A DNA stretch of 64,000 nt from Linum tenue (GCA_946122785.1 CAMGYJ010000010.1:46025134-46089133), one strand, 5' to 3'. Counted from the first letter of the stretch, positions 21,480 to 32,883 are shown. Made by a program: numbers and translations. Notes: generated from the sequence alone by a model not told the origin.

Positions 21480-21900
21480 TACCTAACTATTTGTTGGTAA
21501 TTTTGGATAAGAGCATAGCTTATGAGATACATTTTATAACTTAATTTTATTATTATTATTAGACCATAGACATACATTATGTAAGATTTTTATAATATCA
21601 TTCTATAAAAATTACTTAAATTAACTTAATTTTATTATAGACATACATTACGTAAGATTTTTATAATATCATTCTATAAAAACTACTTAAATTATAAAAT
21701 CAATAATGTAAAACTTACAGATTGGATGGATAGTTATTTATTATGAGATACATTTTATAACTTAATTTTATTAATTTAATTATTAGACCATAGACATACA
21801 TTACGTAATATTTTATAATATCATTCTATAAAAATTACTTAAGTTATAAAATCAATAATGTAAAATTTATAGATTGGATGGATAGTTATTTATTATGTAC
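21480..21900. repeat. AT-rich imperfect direct repeats
   Basis: The phrase ccatagacatacatta(t/c)gta, followed by atttttataatatcattctat, recurs three times (about 21565, 21645 and 21790), together with gagatacattttataactta twice and gattggatggatagttattt twice. This is an unequal tandem expansion of unknown origin. The surrounding 21.1-22.7 kb is AT-rich without a supported gene. Confidence 0.6.
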
Positions 21901-22779
21901 CAATTGAATAATAGTATATTATGTAAGTTTTTTCGTAATGATTGCAACACTACGTATAAAAACATATGGATAGATAGTTATTTCTTTTGGATAAGTTAAA
22001 CAAAACGTGATACAAATGTATTGTAAAAGTATCCCGTAATATAATTTAAAATGACAATTATTTTACAATCAAGTAAATTATTGACCATGTTACATATAGG
22101 TTTTGTAAAGTTAGTTAGTATTTAATTTTTTAATCAAATATGATACTTTTATAAATGAATTTTTTTTGTTAACTAAAAATTTCATTATTATTACTCACAA
22201 TAGTTAACATCCCATTAATTTTCAAGCTTATAACAAAAATCTCATCAATTTGTATTACACAAAGGTTGTTTAAGGTATGTTAAATTTTACATAATAGTTT
22301 ATTTAAATATAGTGGCAGACGGAGAAAGTACCTCAAGGGTATTGAACTATAACAGAAAATCATCAAGAAGTGTCATATAGTTTTAAGTTCAAATACAACC
22401 ATCACTACAAGTCTACAATACAATTCTGCAAATGTATTTTGTCCCAAAAGTGGATTAAGGTTTGTCAATTGACAACCAACCTAGGTCCGCTTCTGATAAA
22501 ATGTGATACTTTTGTGTAACTTTTATCATTATATCACAAACCATAAGATTTATGTAACACCGTTCCTAAAATTGTTACGTAAATTACAGATATATTGCTT
22601 AAAAAATATGAAGATATAGTAAATCTTAAGTATCAATTAAATGAACGTATTACGTAAGTTTTTCATAATGATTAAAAAATATGTAAAGCTTACGAACTAT
22701 CTTAGCTGAACTATTTTGTGAGTTATTTGATTTCAACTAAATGATTAAACGAGTAGATCAAATTTTAAATATAATTTAG

Positions 22780-22816
22780 TTTCTTACCGCTGCAAAGCGC
22801 GGGCCAAAAAACTAGT
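22780..22816 (+). mobile_element. Possible Helitron 3' end
   Basis: ccgctgcaaagcgcgggcc followed by a short A-run and CTAGT resembles the GC-rich hairpin plus CTRR terminus of plant Helitrons. The hairpin is imperfect and I could not find a matching 5' TC end. Confidence 0.35.
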
Positions 22817-22888
22817 ATTGTATAATGGGACACATATTCACCTCTTCCTCGTATTCCTTTCGATACAAAAAAAAAAAAGGCATACTAG

Positions 22889-24574
22889 CTAGTCCCGATA
22901 CATGAAAGCAAGCTTGAATTCACCAAACAAATAAATCATGAAAAAAATCTTGCTTGCCCACGTTATAGTGCCCCTACCAAATGCAAGGCGGGTAGGGTAA
23001 CCTCTGAAGCCGGTAGTATAGTTCCGATCCCCGTCGTAATATGCCAACATAGTCAGGCGACCGCCATCCGTCGGATGGACCATCTTCACAAACCACCAGT
23101 TGTTCCTGTCGAATGCTTCACTCTCCCAAGAGAATACGGTAATTTTAGGGGGAGCCGGCCAATCTCTGGTGTCTTCGTCCACCACTTGAAGGTTCAAAAT
23201 TCCTTGAAAGAAACCACAGAAGTCCGCCTTCATGTTGTTCTCGTAACGGTAGATCATGTAACTATCCTGTTCGCTGGACCAAGTAGTTGGCGGCACCGCC
23301 CGTCTTCTTCTTTTGTGGACGGCCTCGTCGGTGGTGACTTGTGTCGTAGGTAGCCGGGTCCATCTCAGAGTTTCTACTTCATCCCTCGGTTTCTTTAGTT
23401 CCTCGTCCGGCTCTCTGCTCGGGTTGGCTCCCTCGTCTTTTTCTCTTTCCCATGCCTCCACTTCTTCTTCGTATTTCTTCTTTCTCGCCTTTTCTATCTC
23501 CTCTTGCATTTCCTCTCTCAGCTTTCGCAATTCCTCGGCCTTCTCCTTCCTCAGCTTTTGCAAGTCGTCGCTCCCCCTTTTGATCAGCGTCTGTTGCACG
23601 CCATCGTTTTTCTTCAACTGCTTCTGCATCTCGTCCCTTTCCTTTCTCAACTTTCGAAACTCCTCCTCGTGTTTTTCGCTTGCGTCCTCCATCTCCTCTT
23701 TTAGCTTTCGTATTTCTTCGTCTTTTTCATCCCTCAGCTTTTGCAGATCTTCTTCCGAATCCTCCCTCATCTTCTCTAGCTCCTCGTCCCTCTCCCTCAA
23801 TATCCTTCTCAACCCCTCGTATTTCTCTTTGCTCACCCCTTCGGTCATTGGTTTCGGCCGCTTCTCCTCGTCCTTTCGTCTGTTCGCCTTTCGTAGCTCC
23901 ATGTCTTTCTTTTCAATAGTCTCTTCCATCTCTTCTCTTAGCTTTTGTAGCTCTTCTTCTTTGTTCTCCCTCAATTTTTGTATCTCGTCTTCCATTTCGT
24001 TGATTGCCTTCTCCAACTCCTCATCCTTCTTGTTCAATATCCTTTTCAACTCCTCGTACTTCTCTTTACTTACCCCGCCACCTACCGTCGGCTGCTTTGA
24101 TATTTTCCGTTTCCTTGGTATTGTGTACTTCAACTCCAGACGCTGCCAACTGGTGATCCTCGCCAAATCAACACCATGACGAGGCCAGCTGAAGAGATCG
24201 TTCAATCGGAGGTAGTGAACTCCCAATTCTTTGTGCTCTCCCAGCTCAGTCACGTCTTGAAAGCAGTACCCTCCAGGGCTCACCATAAGACCCGACCGAG
24301 TGAGGTGTTGGGCTAGCTTGGTGAGGGCTTCCTGTCCATCGATCTTCCCATGGCCATCGAAAAACAACAGCCCGTCATAGTACTGCTCCTCCGCCAGGTC
24401 GTCATCATCTCCGTTATCGTCACTATCGACGATGATGGTGCCAACTTCCTTCCAATGAGCCTTTCGGATATAGGAAGGGTGAATAGTGAGATCTCTCAAC
24501 TCACAGACTCTAATTGTGGTTTCATCAGAGGAGGTAACGAAGTGTTTGTCTGACTTGAAATCAAAGAGAACCAT
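22889..24574 (-). CDS. Array family member E: coiled-coil protein, 561 aa, unknown function
   Basis: Intact single-exon member with the family start (MVLFDFKSDKHF), acidic stretch, GLLFFDGHGKIDGQEAL, LRLNDLFSW, and a coil from about residue 170 to 400 with two VSKEKYE modules. Its C-terminal domain has VPPTTWS, VVDEDTRDW, NWWFVK, MLAYYDGD and LAFMYRD. The distal coil is shorter than in A and C: DEVETLR is joined directly to WTRLPTT, so roughly 40-100 codons present in the sisters are missing. A TATA-like box lies about 100 bp upstream. A (GATA)n tract follows the ATG on the upstream side. Function unknown. Confidence 0.85.
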   Translation of the reverse strand: MVLFDFKSDKHFVTSSDETTIRVCELRDLTIHPSYIRKAHWKEVGTIIVDSDDNGDDDDLAEEQYYDGLLFFDGHGKIDGQEALTKLAQHLTRSGLMVSPGGYCFQDVTELGEHKELGVHYLRLNDLFSWPRHGVDLARITSWQRLELKYTIPRKRKISKQPTVGGGVSKEKYEELKRILNKKDEELEKAINEMEDEIQKLRENKEEELQKLREEMEETIEKKDMELRKANRRKDEEKRPKPMTEGVSKEKYEGLRRILRERDEELEKMREDSEEDLQKLRDEKDEEIRKLKEEMEDASEKHEEEFRKLRKERDEMQKQLKKNDGVQQTLIKRGSDDLQKLRKEKAEELRKLREEMQEEIEKARKKKYEEEVEAWEREKDEGANPSREPDEELKKPRDEVETLRWTRLPTTQVTTDEAVHKRRRRAVPPTTWSSEQDSYMIYRYENNMKADFCGFFQGILNLQVVDEDTRDWPAPPKITVFSWESEAFDRNNWWFVKMVHPTDGGRLTMLAYYDGDRNYTTGFRGYPTRLAFGRGTITWASKIFFMIYLFGEFKLAFMYRD

Positions 24575-24690
24575 GGTTCCTAGCTTGTGGAAGACTGGGA
24601 TAGATAGATAGATGGATGGATAGATAGATAGATAGATAGATGAGAATTCAGATGTGGTGATATGTTTGTGATATATAATGCAATTGATGG
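24575..24690 (-). promoter_or_regulatory. Putative core promoter of member E with GATA microsatellite
   Basis: An ATTATATAT motif (about 24671-24679) lies about 100 bp upstream of the ATG. Between them a gata/gatg tetranucleotide tract (about 24599-24642) is the expanded form of the short gatagata patch present at the same place in members B and C. Confidence 0.45.
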
Positions 24691-25104
24691 GGTGATAAGT
24701 TTCCTGCCAATTTCATTTTCTCGCAGCCAAGTTTGAGTCATTCTTTTATTTGATGAAGAACACTATGGATCGAGAGTCTTTGTTTAAGGAGAGTATTTTG
24801 TCTGCTGTCTTGATGAATAATTATCATATATATTAACAGATCGAGTCTTTGTTTAGTTATAGGGTGAGTCTTTGTCTTTTGTTTTGGGTTAAGAAATAGT
24901 ATGCTAATATATGTATAAACTATTTGTAACCATTAATGAAGACATCAGCACAACAACCAATTTTTTTTTATAATGCAGCACAACAACCAATTAAGTTGTT
25001 TTCTTCTAGCCTTAGTCATTACTCATTAGCCATAAAAAAAAAATAATGACAGAATTATTTAAGTAAAATGACAAAAAAATAGTGATAACATAATGGATAA
25101 TTGA

Positions 25105-26211
25105 GGGTAAAATACCTCGGATACCACTTAAGTTTTAGAATTGGGGCATGCATACCACTTAAGTTTGAATAGGGCGTCGGGTACCACTGAACTCAATTAT
25201 TTGTGCACCCGGTACCACTTAAGTTTAATGTTAAGTGCATTCCGTTAAAGTTAACAGAATATTCTGTTTTCTAAATTTCTTAATTGGTCCTTCTACTTTT
25301 CTTATTGTAAAAAATTATTTTTGACTTATGAAAAACATCAATTTTTATTATTTAATGGGTATCCTCTTTTGAAAACTTGATACCAAATTTATTTTTGAAT
25401 AGAAAATTTAAAATCAATTATTATTATAAGTATTTTCACTTATTATTATGTTTTCTAATAATTGAATTATTCTCTTTTTCTTTATGATTTTGATACCAAA
25501 CCAATTTTTGAATAGGAAATGTAGAATCAATTATCATTATAAGTACTTTAAATTATGTGTTATAATAGTCGAATAATTTGCTCAAGCAAATATATCCTAT
25601 GAATTCTATATCGATATAAATAATATGAGGATGTTATATTTAATTCTCGTACATCATCTGGATGTTGTATAATTTTCTTGGTTACTTTCGTTCTATTTTC
25701 GTTCTAAATTTTCTTCAATTACTGTAATATGTTTAATTCTTTCTAACTATGTTCCATTTATCATTCTTTGGTTTTGATGTATTGATGATCGATTAGATTC
25801 TATTTTAACTATTTTTAATGGTACTTCTTATCGGATTAGTGATTTAAATAGATCTTCTAATATTGATTTTAAATATGTATTCTTATATTCTATATATTTA
25901 TTCTTCTTCTTGATATTTGTTTATTATTTTTACTAACTTATCTATTTTATTGAAATTTTGATTAGTCATTTTAGTAATATTATGTTTAGAAGGTTTTTTA
26001 ATTTCTATATTAGATAAAAACTTGTTGAAATATAGTTTTGGATATTTTTAAAAGTTTTGGGTACCAAAAAGTAATTAAAATTTTGGGTTGGATGGAAAAC
26101 TAGACGGATGCACATTTTGGTGACTTTAATGGTATCCGGCGCCCTATTCAAACTTAAGTGGTATGTCTGCCCCGATTCTCAAACTTTAATGGTACCGGAG
26201 GTATTTTACCC
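25105..26211. mobile_element. 1.1-kb non-autonomous TIR element with 10-bp TSD (Mutator-like)
   Basis: The ends are GGGTAAAATACC and GGTATTTTACCC, extended by imperfect inverted copies of accacttaagtttgaatag. The exact 10-bp duplication GGATAATTGA flanks them (25095-25104 and 26212-26221). A 9-11-bp TSD points to the Mutator superfamily. The interior is AT-rich without an ORF. Both termini carry several copies of the taccacttaag word. Confidence 0.8.
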
Positions 26212-26554
26212 GGATAATTGAATCTAATTAGTTGCACCTATTTTAAGTTTTCATTTTGTGATGGTATGATTTAAGAAAAGCATTGCTTCTGTGATTACCA
26301 AACTCAAAAACTAAAGCATTGAAGAAAACATGGAACTGGAAAACAGATCAGCCAGAGAGCAGTACTGTTCGGGATCCTATGTACTCTAAACCATAGCAGA
26401 GCTTGCGCGCGAACTTTTACGTCGCAGTCTCTATTCCGAACAAGCTGCTTAACGTACAAAATACGTCAAATGTCCTGGGAGATCATCTACATTTTTTTTG
26501 CTCGAGCAACATTCTGTTCTAGTCTAACTGGCAAAATCTTCAGCTCTGGCTCCC

Positions 26555-27779
26555 TCAGTACTCCCTAGCACTTGAATGGTTGGCAATCTCATCCTACAAA
26601 CAGAATTAAGAAGAAGAACAATCAGGATCATTGAATGCCTTTACTTTGCTTACTACATAAATCTGTTCAATTATCTATGACACAGAAGCCTCTCAAGTCA
26701 AGGAAGTGGCAGCAATATTCCATACCTCAAATGCAGTTCTCAAGTGGTCGAGTTCCTTGTCGAGATCATTGATGGCTACGTTATAAGCCTGCATCGGCGA
26801 AGACTGACTGGTGGTGTGAATCTACAAAGCAGCATCAAGCTGGTTAGAACCCTAGAAAAGTCATTGAACACCACACAGAAACATTCGCCATCGTCCAACA
26901 AAACTTCGTCATCCGATCCAACTCTAAACAGAAATGGAGGTGGGGTGCTGGGACAGAGGAGGGTTGAGAACTGAACTTTGCACCAATAGGATTTTCATCT
27001 ACAACCAACCCATCCATTCTCTTCAACAAACCGCAAGGATAACAGAAGAGGATCAACTGGGAGGTGCAGGCCCTTATTCTACTCAGATTATGTAATCAAA
27101 AGCCTTTGCTTCCACTGAACAGCAGAAGCAACATGGATAAAATTTCCCTCAAGTAGCACCAGAACCATTAACAGCATATCGCATATCGAAGCTGTGAACA
27201 GAAACTGGATTCAGGAATTCGACAGATGCCTGTTGCCGTCTCTACCCATTAAGCCAAATCCTAACCCCACGAGGAAGAGAAATGAAAGGCACAATCTTTC
27301 CTCTAAATCAATCACAGAACGCACTTACCCTGACAATGATTTTGTACTGCAGAGGGTGAGGGAGCTTGTATCCAGCAAACAAAACATTCTCGTCCAGGTG
27401 AAGCTGCCTGCTCAGCCATAAGGAGAAGGCAACACTGAGAGCTCAAGCAAGACAATGTAAAAAGAAGAGAGAAAAAGACATCAAGATTTCTACAACTCCA
27501 GAGAAAAGTGAAAAGCTTACATGCGCAGTATGTTGCCGATTGTGTGCTCCTCCCTCTCTATAATGAAGGAGGCGGCATTGATGATCTTGGTGTCCCTCTC
27601 GTATGAAACCCTAGAAGATCAGCAAACGAATAAGAAACGAGAGAGAAATTACAGTCGAATTAAGAGAAAGGGGGTTTTCAGGAGAGATTCGGAAAGAGAG
27701 TGGAGAAGGGTATTCGAAAAGATTACTTCTTGGTGCCTTCGGGGACGACGAATCGCTCGTAACGATCGGGTGCGTTCAT
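26555..27779 (-). CDS. NRPB11: DNA-directed RNA polymerase II subunit RPB11, 118 aa, five exons
   Basis: Exons (minus strand): 27779-27727, 27610-27521, 27407-27329, 26821-26726 and 26593-26555, all with GT-AG borders and continuous frame. The product reads [18 protein letters not shown], then [43 protein letters not shown] and [18 protein letters not shown]. These are hallmark stretches of plant RPB11, the small subunit that pairs with RPB3 in the assembly platform of RNA polymerase II. Length matches the family (about 116 aa). The last exon ([12 protein letters not shown]) is the least certain part; alternative 3' splicing could change the tail. The gene is bracketed by two related TIR-element sequences. 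Confidence 0.9.
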
Positions 27780-27949
27780 GGCTTCTGCTCTACGACCCTT
27801 CTTTCCGCTTCCTCTCCCTCTCTTCTTCTGCTTTGGTGGAAGGGGGGAAATCCTGAAACACAAAGATGTAAGAAAAATACAAAAAGCCAATCAAAAGCCA
27901 CTGAAGTTGTGAAAATTTACAAAAAAGCCTCCTTTCAACAAGATTTATC

Positions 27950-28135
27950 TAATTTATTAAATATAGTTTTAGATGTTCTTAAACGTTCTGGGTATTAAAA
28001 AGTATTTAAAATTTTGGGTTGGATGGAAAAGTAGACGGATGCACATTTTGGTGACTTTAATGGTACCCGACGCCTTATTCAAACTTAAGTGGTATGTCTA
28101 CCCCAATTCTGAAAGTTAAGTGGCACCCGAGATAT
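27950..28135. mobile_element. Truncated copy of the 25.1-kb TIR element
   Basis: About 185 bp match the right end of 25105-26211 (ttttgggttggatggaaaa, gacggatgcacattttggtg, cttattcaaacttaagtggt), ending in atattttaccct. The left part is missing. Confidence 0.75.
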
Positions 28136-29002
28136 TTTACCCTAAAACCAGTGGCAAATTTAGAAAATACAATATTCGGTAAAGCCTTAGTCCTCTCTCT
28201 CCAATTACCAAGATTCGCATTAGCTTCCTCTCATTCAAATTTATGGCTCCGCCACCGATATTTGATAGTATATACAATTATGTTATGATGATATGAAAGG
28301 ATACTATGATAGTTCGAATATATTGTAGTCTTAATAATGGTTGTATCTATACTTGTATTGTATTATAGATGATATGAGTGTCTGATCAACCACACTGGTC
28401 GCTCAAGTCTTTATTTATTTATCTCAATTGCGTTGAGTATTAGGGTTATTGGCTTAGTAAACGCCAAAAATAATTAAAAATGACTGCAATTTACTATTTA
28501 TTAATCAAAGTCGTTATTATTGTTTTTGTAAGGCCCGTGTTTCCAAAGAAACTTATAATGCAACTAATTTCATTATTTCGATGGTTGACTCGTCTTACTA
28601 TAAATTTAATCCTGCAAATTTATACTTGGCCTATCAATATTATCACTAAATTTCGACACTCCTATATATTGATATGGTGGGCACGTTACAAATTATGCAA
28701 GTATCCCTCACCTACATCTCACCTTGTTACCGAATTAACATCCCAATCTTCCACCAGGCATCAAGATCGATCGATCGATCTTATGGCTCTCTTTGATTTC
28801 AAGTCAGACAAGCACTTCGTTGCGAGTTTTTTCCAATAATAGCACCCTAAAAAAAAAATTACAAAACTAGCACACATATGAAAAAATTGACACAAATAGC
28901 ACCTATATTTATGGAACGCACCTCCAAGATGCGTTTTATAAGTAAACCGCACTTGAAGGATGCGGTTTACATATAAACCGCATCTTGGAGGCGCGGTCTC
29001 CG

Positions 29003-29884
29003 TTACGAAACGCATGCCAGCAATGCGATCCGCGCCAGCTGCGGAACGGTTTTCAAGCCGTTGGATGGAGGCGCGATCGGGCGGCTGAACGCTTGCCAGG
29101 GGAGCGATCCACGGTCAGGAGCCACATCATGATCATTATCTGAATTTGAATCTGGTGCTGAATCATCAGCACCTTCAAGAGGGTCTGAGCTGTCTGCACT
29201 GACGTTGTTCTCTCCTTCTTCATCAGAGGGGTCGCTGACTGGTCCTGGTGTGGCAGCCTCCGTATGATCCTGCTCATGAAAGGCACCTGCATCAGCTCCA
29301 TAATGGTAGTTGTGAAAACTACCGCTGCCTGTCAGGAAGTTGTACTGGGCTTGGTTGGGGATGTCCGGTTGAACTTCTTCTTCATATGACGAGAAAGATT
29401 GATGATGGCCTGCACCTTGCCCTCCATCTTGGTACTGAAAATAGGAATGAGGATCATGGTAACTTTGGTAGGGATGATCGTCATATAATTCACCACCACC
29501 ATGGATACCAGATGTTTGACCGTGTCCAGAATGACCTCCAACACTAACGGCTGGCTCGGTGTAAACGAACATCTCGGCTTTGGCCAACTTGTTGGACCTC
29601 AAGAATTCGAGCATGGAATCTACGTCATCTTGAGTGGTTATGGTATATTCCTCATGCCACAATGACCCAGTTGCTCTGTTTGGGTATCGGTACACCATAC
29701 GATCTACCCTCCTCGTGCCATCCATGCAAGTAACGTCAGTGCATATTCGATGGAGGTCTTCAAGCTTCGGTCTGGTACCGACCGTTATTTTCTGAAAATT
29801 GCCACCGACGTAGGTGGCCCCCTTTCCGGTGTCTTCCGTGTAACCATTCCACCGTAAGCCAAGCAACAACTGACGGAATGCCAT
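29003..29884 (-). CDS. ORF inside the MULE, resembling the N-terminal part of MuDR-type proteins
   Basis: About 293 codons from the ATG that directly follows a splice-acceptor-like TTTGTGTGCAG. Residues 1-110 or so (FRQLLLGLRWNGYTED, VDRMVYRYPNR, TQDDVDSMLEFLRS, KAEMFVYTEP) resemble the N-terminal region found ahead of the catalytic domain in plant MuDR-type transposases. The rest is low-complexity (Gly/His/Tyr, then Asp/Ser-rich acidic). The reading frame ends in the element's repeat-rich border. No zinc knuckle or catalytic triad is present. Most likely a truncated transposase gene; this assignment is by resemblance only. Confidence 0.5.
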   Translation of the reverse strand: MAFRQLLLGLRWNGYTEDTGKGATYVGGNFQKITVGTRPKLEDLHRICTDVTCMDGTRRVDRMVYRYPNRATGSLWHEEYTITTQDDVDSMLEFLRSNKLAKAEMFVYTEPAVSVGGHSGHGQTSGIHGGGELYDDHPYQSYHDPHSYFQYQDGGQGAGHHQSFSSYEEEVQPDIPNQAQYNFLTGSGSFHNYHYGADAGAFHEQDHTEAATPGPVSDPSDEEGENNVSADSSDPLEGADDSAPDSNSDNDHDVAPDRGSLPWQAFSRPIAPPSNGLKTVPQLARIALLACVS

Positions 29885-29943
29885 CTGCACACAAACAAAC
29901 CATAGTTTTAGTTAATATCATAAAAATCACAGATCACAAATAA

Positions 29944-30163
29944 CAATAAAAAGTAACACAAAATAAACTTACGAGTTAATGTTAATGCAATAAAAAGTAA
30001 CACAAATTAAAGTTACGAGTTAATGTTAATGCAATAAAAAGTAACACAAAATAAAGTTACGAGTTAATGTTAATGGCATAAAAAGTAACACAAAATAAAG
30101 TTACGAGTTAATGTTAATGGCATAAAAAGTAACACAAAATAAACTTACGAGTTGATCTTAATG
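29944..30163. repeat. Five tandem copies of a 44-bp unit
   Basis: The unit starting ataaaaagtaacacaaa and containing ttacgagttaatgttaatg is repeated five times at 44-bp spacing (first two starts at 29944 and 29988) with few differences. It lies just upstream of the MULE ORF, in what would be its 5' intron. Confidence 0.85.
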
Positions 30164-30264
30164 GCAAACACACTAAATAAATATAGATATACAACAGAAA
30201 AATGAAAGAGAGAATGAGAGGTGTGAAGAGTTGAGGTTTTCCGGCAAGTCTTATATAGGGAAAA

Positions 30265-30650
30265 AATTGTGAAAACCGCACCTCTAGGGTGCGGTTTTAG
30301 TCTGCATGCAGCCCTACGTCCATAATCCTCTGCATGGTGTGTCGGGTGTCGGAAAATTATTGACATGTAAACCGCACTTGGGGGGTGCGGTCTACATGTC
30401 AAAACCGCACCTTAGAGATGCGGTTTGTTCTTGAACGCAGAAACCGCATCTCTAAGGTGCGGTTTAGGTAGGTCAGGCCTAAACCGCACCTCGGCCATGC
30501 GTTTCATGTAGGCCAGACATGAAACCGCATGGCCCAGATGCGGTTTAGGCCCACAATTATTGACCGCACCCTCCAGATGCGGTTTACATTTAAAACGCAC
30601 CTGGGGGATGCGTTTTATATGTAAACCGCACCTGGAGGGTGCGGTCAATA
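30265..30650. repeat. Clustered aaaccgca/tgcggttt palindromes in the MULE border
   Basis: At least ten short inverted or direct copies of the pattern aaaccgcac-ct-n-ggtgcggttt lie here, with three more at the other end (28917-29000). Each is a small hairpin of about 25-30 bp with a variable loop. Sub-terminal repeats like these often bind transposase; that role is inference. Confidence 0.75.
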
Positions 30651-31975
30651 AAAAAAGGTGCTAGTTTTGTAAATATTTTTGGGCGGGTGCTAGTTTTGTA
30701 ATTTTTTTTTTTTAAGGTGCTATTTCTGGAAAAAACTCCTTCGTTGCTTCCTCCGACAAAACTACCCTCAAAGTCTACGAGCTGACCAACCCCACCATCC
30801 ATCCTTCCCACATCAGAAAGACCCATTGGAGGGAAGTCGCCACCATCGCTCCTGCTCCAGATCGCGATGGTGGCGACGCCGCCCACGAAGTCACGAAGAC
30901 GAGGAGGAGAAGTCTTACAACGGGCTGATGTTCTTTGATGGTCACGGGAAGATCGAGGGACAGGAGGCGTTGACCAAGCTAGCCCAACACCTCACCCGGC
31001 TGCAGTTGAGGGTGAGCCCCCAGGGGCACAGTTTTCAAGACGTCGAGTTGGGAGAACACAAAGACTTTGGAATTCACTATCTCCGACTGAACGATCTTTT
31101 CAACTGGCCGGATCACGGGGTGGGCATGGCGGGCGTTAGCATGTGGCAACGCCTCGTGCTGAAGTACACCGTACCGAAACGGGAGAAGCGGGCGGTGGCG
31201 GCGGCGAGCGGAGGGGTGAGCAAGGAGAAGTACGAGGATTTGAAGAAGACGGTGAACAAGAAGGACGAGGAGTTGAGAAAGCTGAGGGCGGAGATGGAAG
31301 AACAAGAGAAGGAGATACAAACGTTGAGAGATGAGAGGGACGATACAACCGAACAGCAGGAGGCGGAGATACGAGAGCTGGAGAAGGAAAAAGACGAGGA
31401 GATCGGGGAGCTGATGAAGAGGAAAGACGACGAGTTACGAATGCTGAAAAAGAGGAAGGACAAGGAGATACAAACGTTAAAGGAAGAGAGGGAGGAAGCA
31501 AGTGAACGGCACGAGGAGGAGCTGCGGAAGGTGGAGGAGGAAAAGGACGAGGAGCTGAGAGTGATGATGAAGAGGAAAGACGACGAGTTGCAGATGCTGC
31601 AAAAGAGGAACGACGAGGAGTCGAAGCAAAAGAACGATGAATTGAAGACGCTGAAGAGAGAAAAAGAGGATGGAGCCAAGCTGAGCAAAGAGAAGGATGA
31701 GGAGGAGGTAAAAACATTGAGGGAAGAAGTGGTGAATTTGAGAAAGGCTAACAAAGAAAACGAAGCTGCTGCTGGGAAAGGGAAAATACTGGTGAATGGT
31801 GATGAATGGCACAAGTTGAAGAATGATAACGAAGCACTGCGAAAGTCGATGAACGAGAAGGATGCCGAAACGCGCAAGCTAAGGGACCAAGTGGCTCAAC
31901 TTCAAGAGCAGGAGCAACGTCGCAACCAACCATGGGCATGGACGGGTGCGATACGGTTCCTCGGCGAGTACGTAG

Positions 31976-32883
31976 TGTTGAGAGAAGCAAATCGATGCCA
32001 GCCTGTATAGCCTTGAGGATTGGCAACAGCAAAAAGAAAGAAATTGATTGCGTGATTCAGGAGGATTCAAGGCAATATGGAAATAGAAGGAAATGAAATC
32101 TTGCCGGGAATGAATGCAGCATATTTGGCAAGTCAAGATTTCCCTTCAACGGCTCTGGTGTACCACTATAAGGAGGAGTCTGATTGAGTCGTGATAGAAG
32201 TTTTTCCCTTGTGATTCTGATAGAGAAAAAGTCATAGCGTGTGAAGCTAGAGTCTTTTAGAAGCAATCAGTAGTGCTATTCAGGGTGATTAGCTGGGAAA
32301 ACCGGGGTGTTTGTTCAGGAAGATTGTTTATCAATAGCGAGCGTGGTAGAACTGCTGGGAGCAGAGTAGAAGCTTGCCGAGTCCTGTAAAACACCGAGAC
32401 ACAGATATAGTGCTTACGCAGGAGATCTCAAGAGGAGAGTCTCCTACCGTGGATTAGTCGATATTGGGATCCTCATTCTCCCAATATCGGATACCACGTA
32501 AAAATTCGGTTTGTGTGTGTGAATGAGTTTGAATTTGATATTTGCACTTTGTTGTTAGCTAACTCTGTTTTGCAGGAACAGAGTTCTGGGAAGAAGTCTT
32601 CACTTCACCACGAAGAAGAAGACTCAGTGTTGTGGGCTTAAACTTCTGGCCCAAGTTGATTTGTTTAAGTCACTGCTGCATTTTAGATATAAAGCCCAAT
32701 TCGGCCCGTTTCACTAACAGATTAAAGTTTGAGAACCTTGGAATCAAAATACATCTTCTTCCTCTTACTGAATATTTCCATCACTCGATTCTTTCACTTG
32801 ATCTGAGATTGCAGTTTTAGGGTTTATCCGAAGGAGAAACAACCGAAGAAAAATCTCATCGTCTCGCGCTCAACGATCCATCA
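31976..32883. mobile_element. 908-bp solo LTR inserted in member F, 5-bp TSD
   Basis: Starts TGTTGAGAGAAGC, ends GATCCATCA, and is flanked by CGTAG on both sides (31971-31975 and 32884-32888). Removing the element and one CGTAG rejoins the family frame as EYVVRTTRRPVP, matching the sisters' VVHKSRRRPVP. There is no internal region, primer site or second LTR, so it is a solo LTR left by recombination. Confidence 0.85.

Larger units (their letters stand above)
28824..30738. mobile_element. Mutator-like element inserted in member F, 9-bp TSD
   Basis: Ends GAGTTTTTTCCA(A)TAATAGCACC and the complement GGTGCTATTTCTGGAAAAAA plus CTC form TIRs; TAGTTTTGTAATTTTTTTT/ACAAAACTAGCAC words extend them. 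CTTCGTTGC is duplicated exactly (28815-28823 and 30739-30747), the 9-bp TSD typical of Mutator-like elements. The element carries one ORF on the minus strand, a 44-bp tandem array in its intron-like leader and many aaaccgca palindromes near both ends. No DDE catalytic transposase region is visible, so it is probably non-autonomous. Confidence 0.88.

Noticed and set aside
25105..25140. gggtaaa as telomere-like repeat
   Set aside because: Only one copy at each end, as part of an inverted terminal repeat with a 10-bp TSD. No tandem (TTTAGGG)n array is present.
28905..30650. CRISPR-like array from repeated aaaccgca units
   Set aside because: Units vary in length and orientation, are palindromic, and lie in the borders of a plant MULE; this is eukaryotic DNA.
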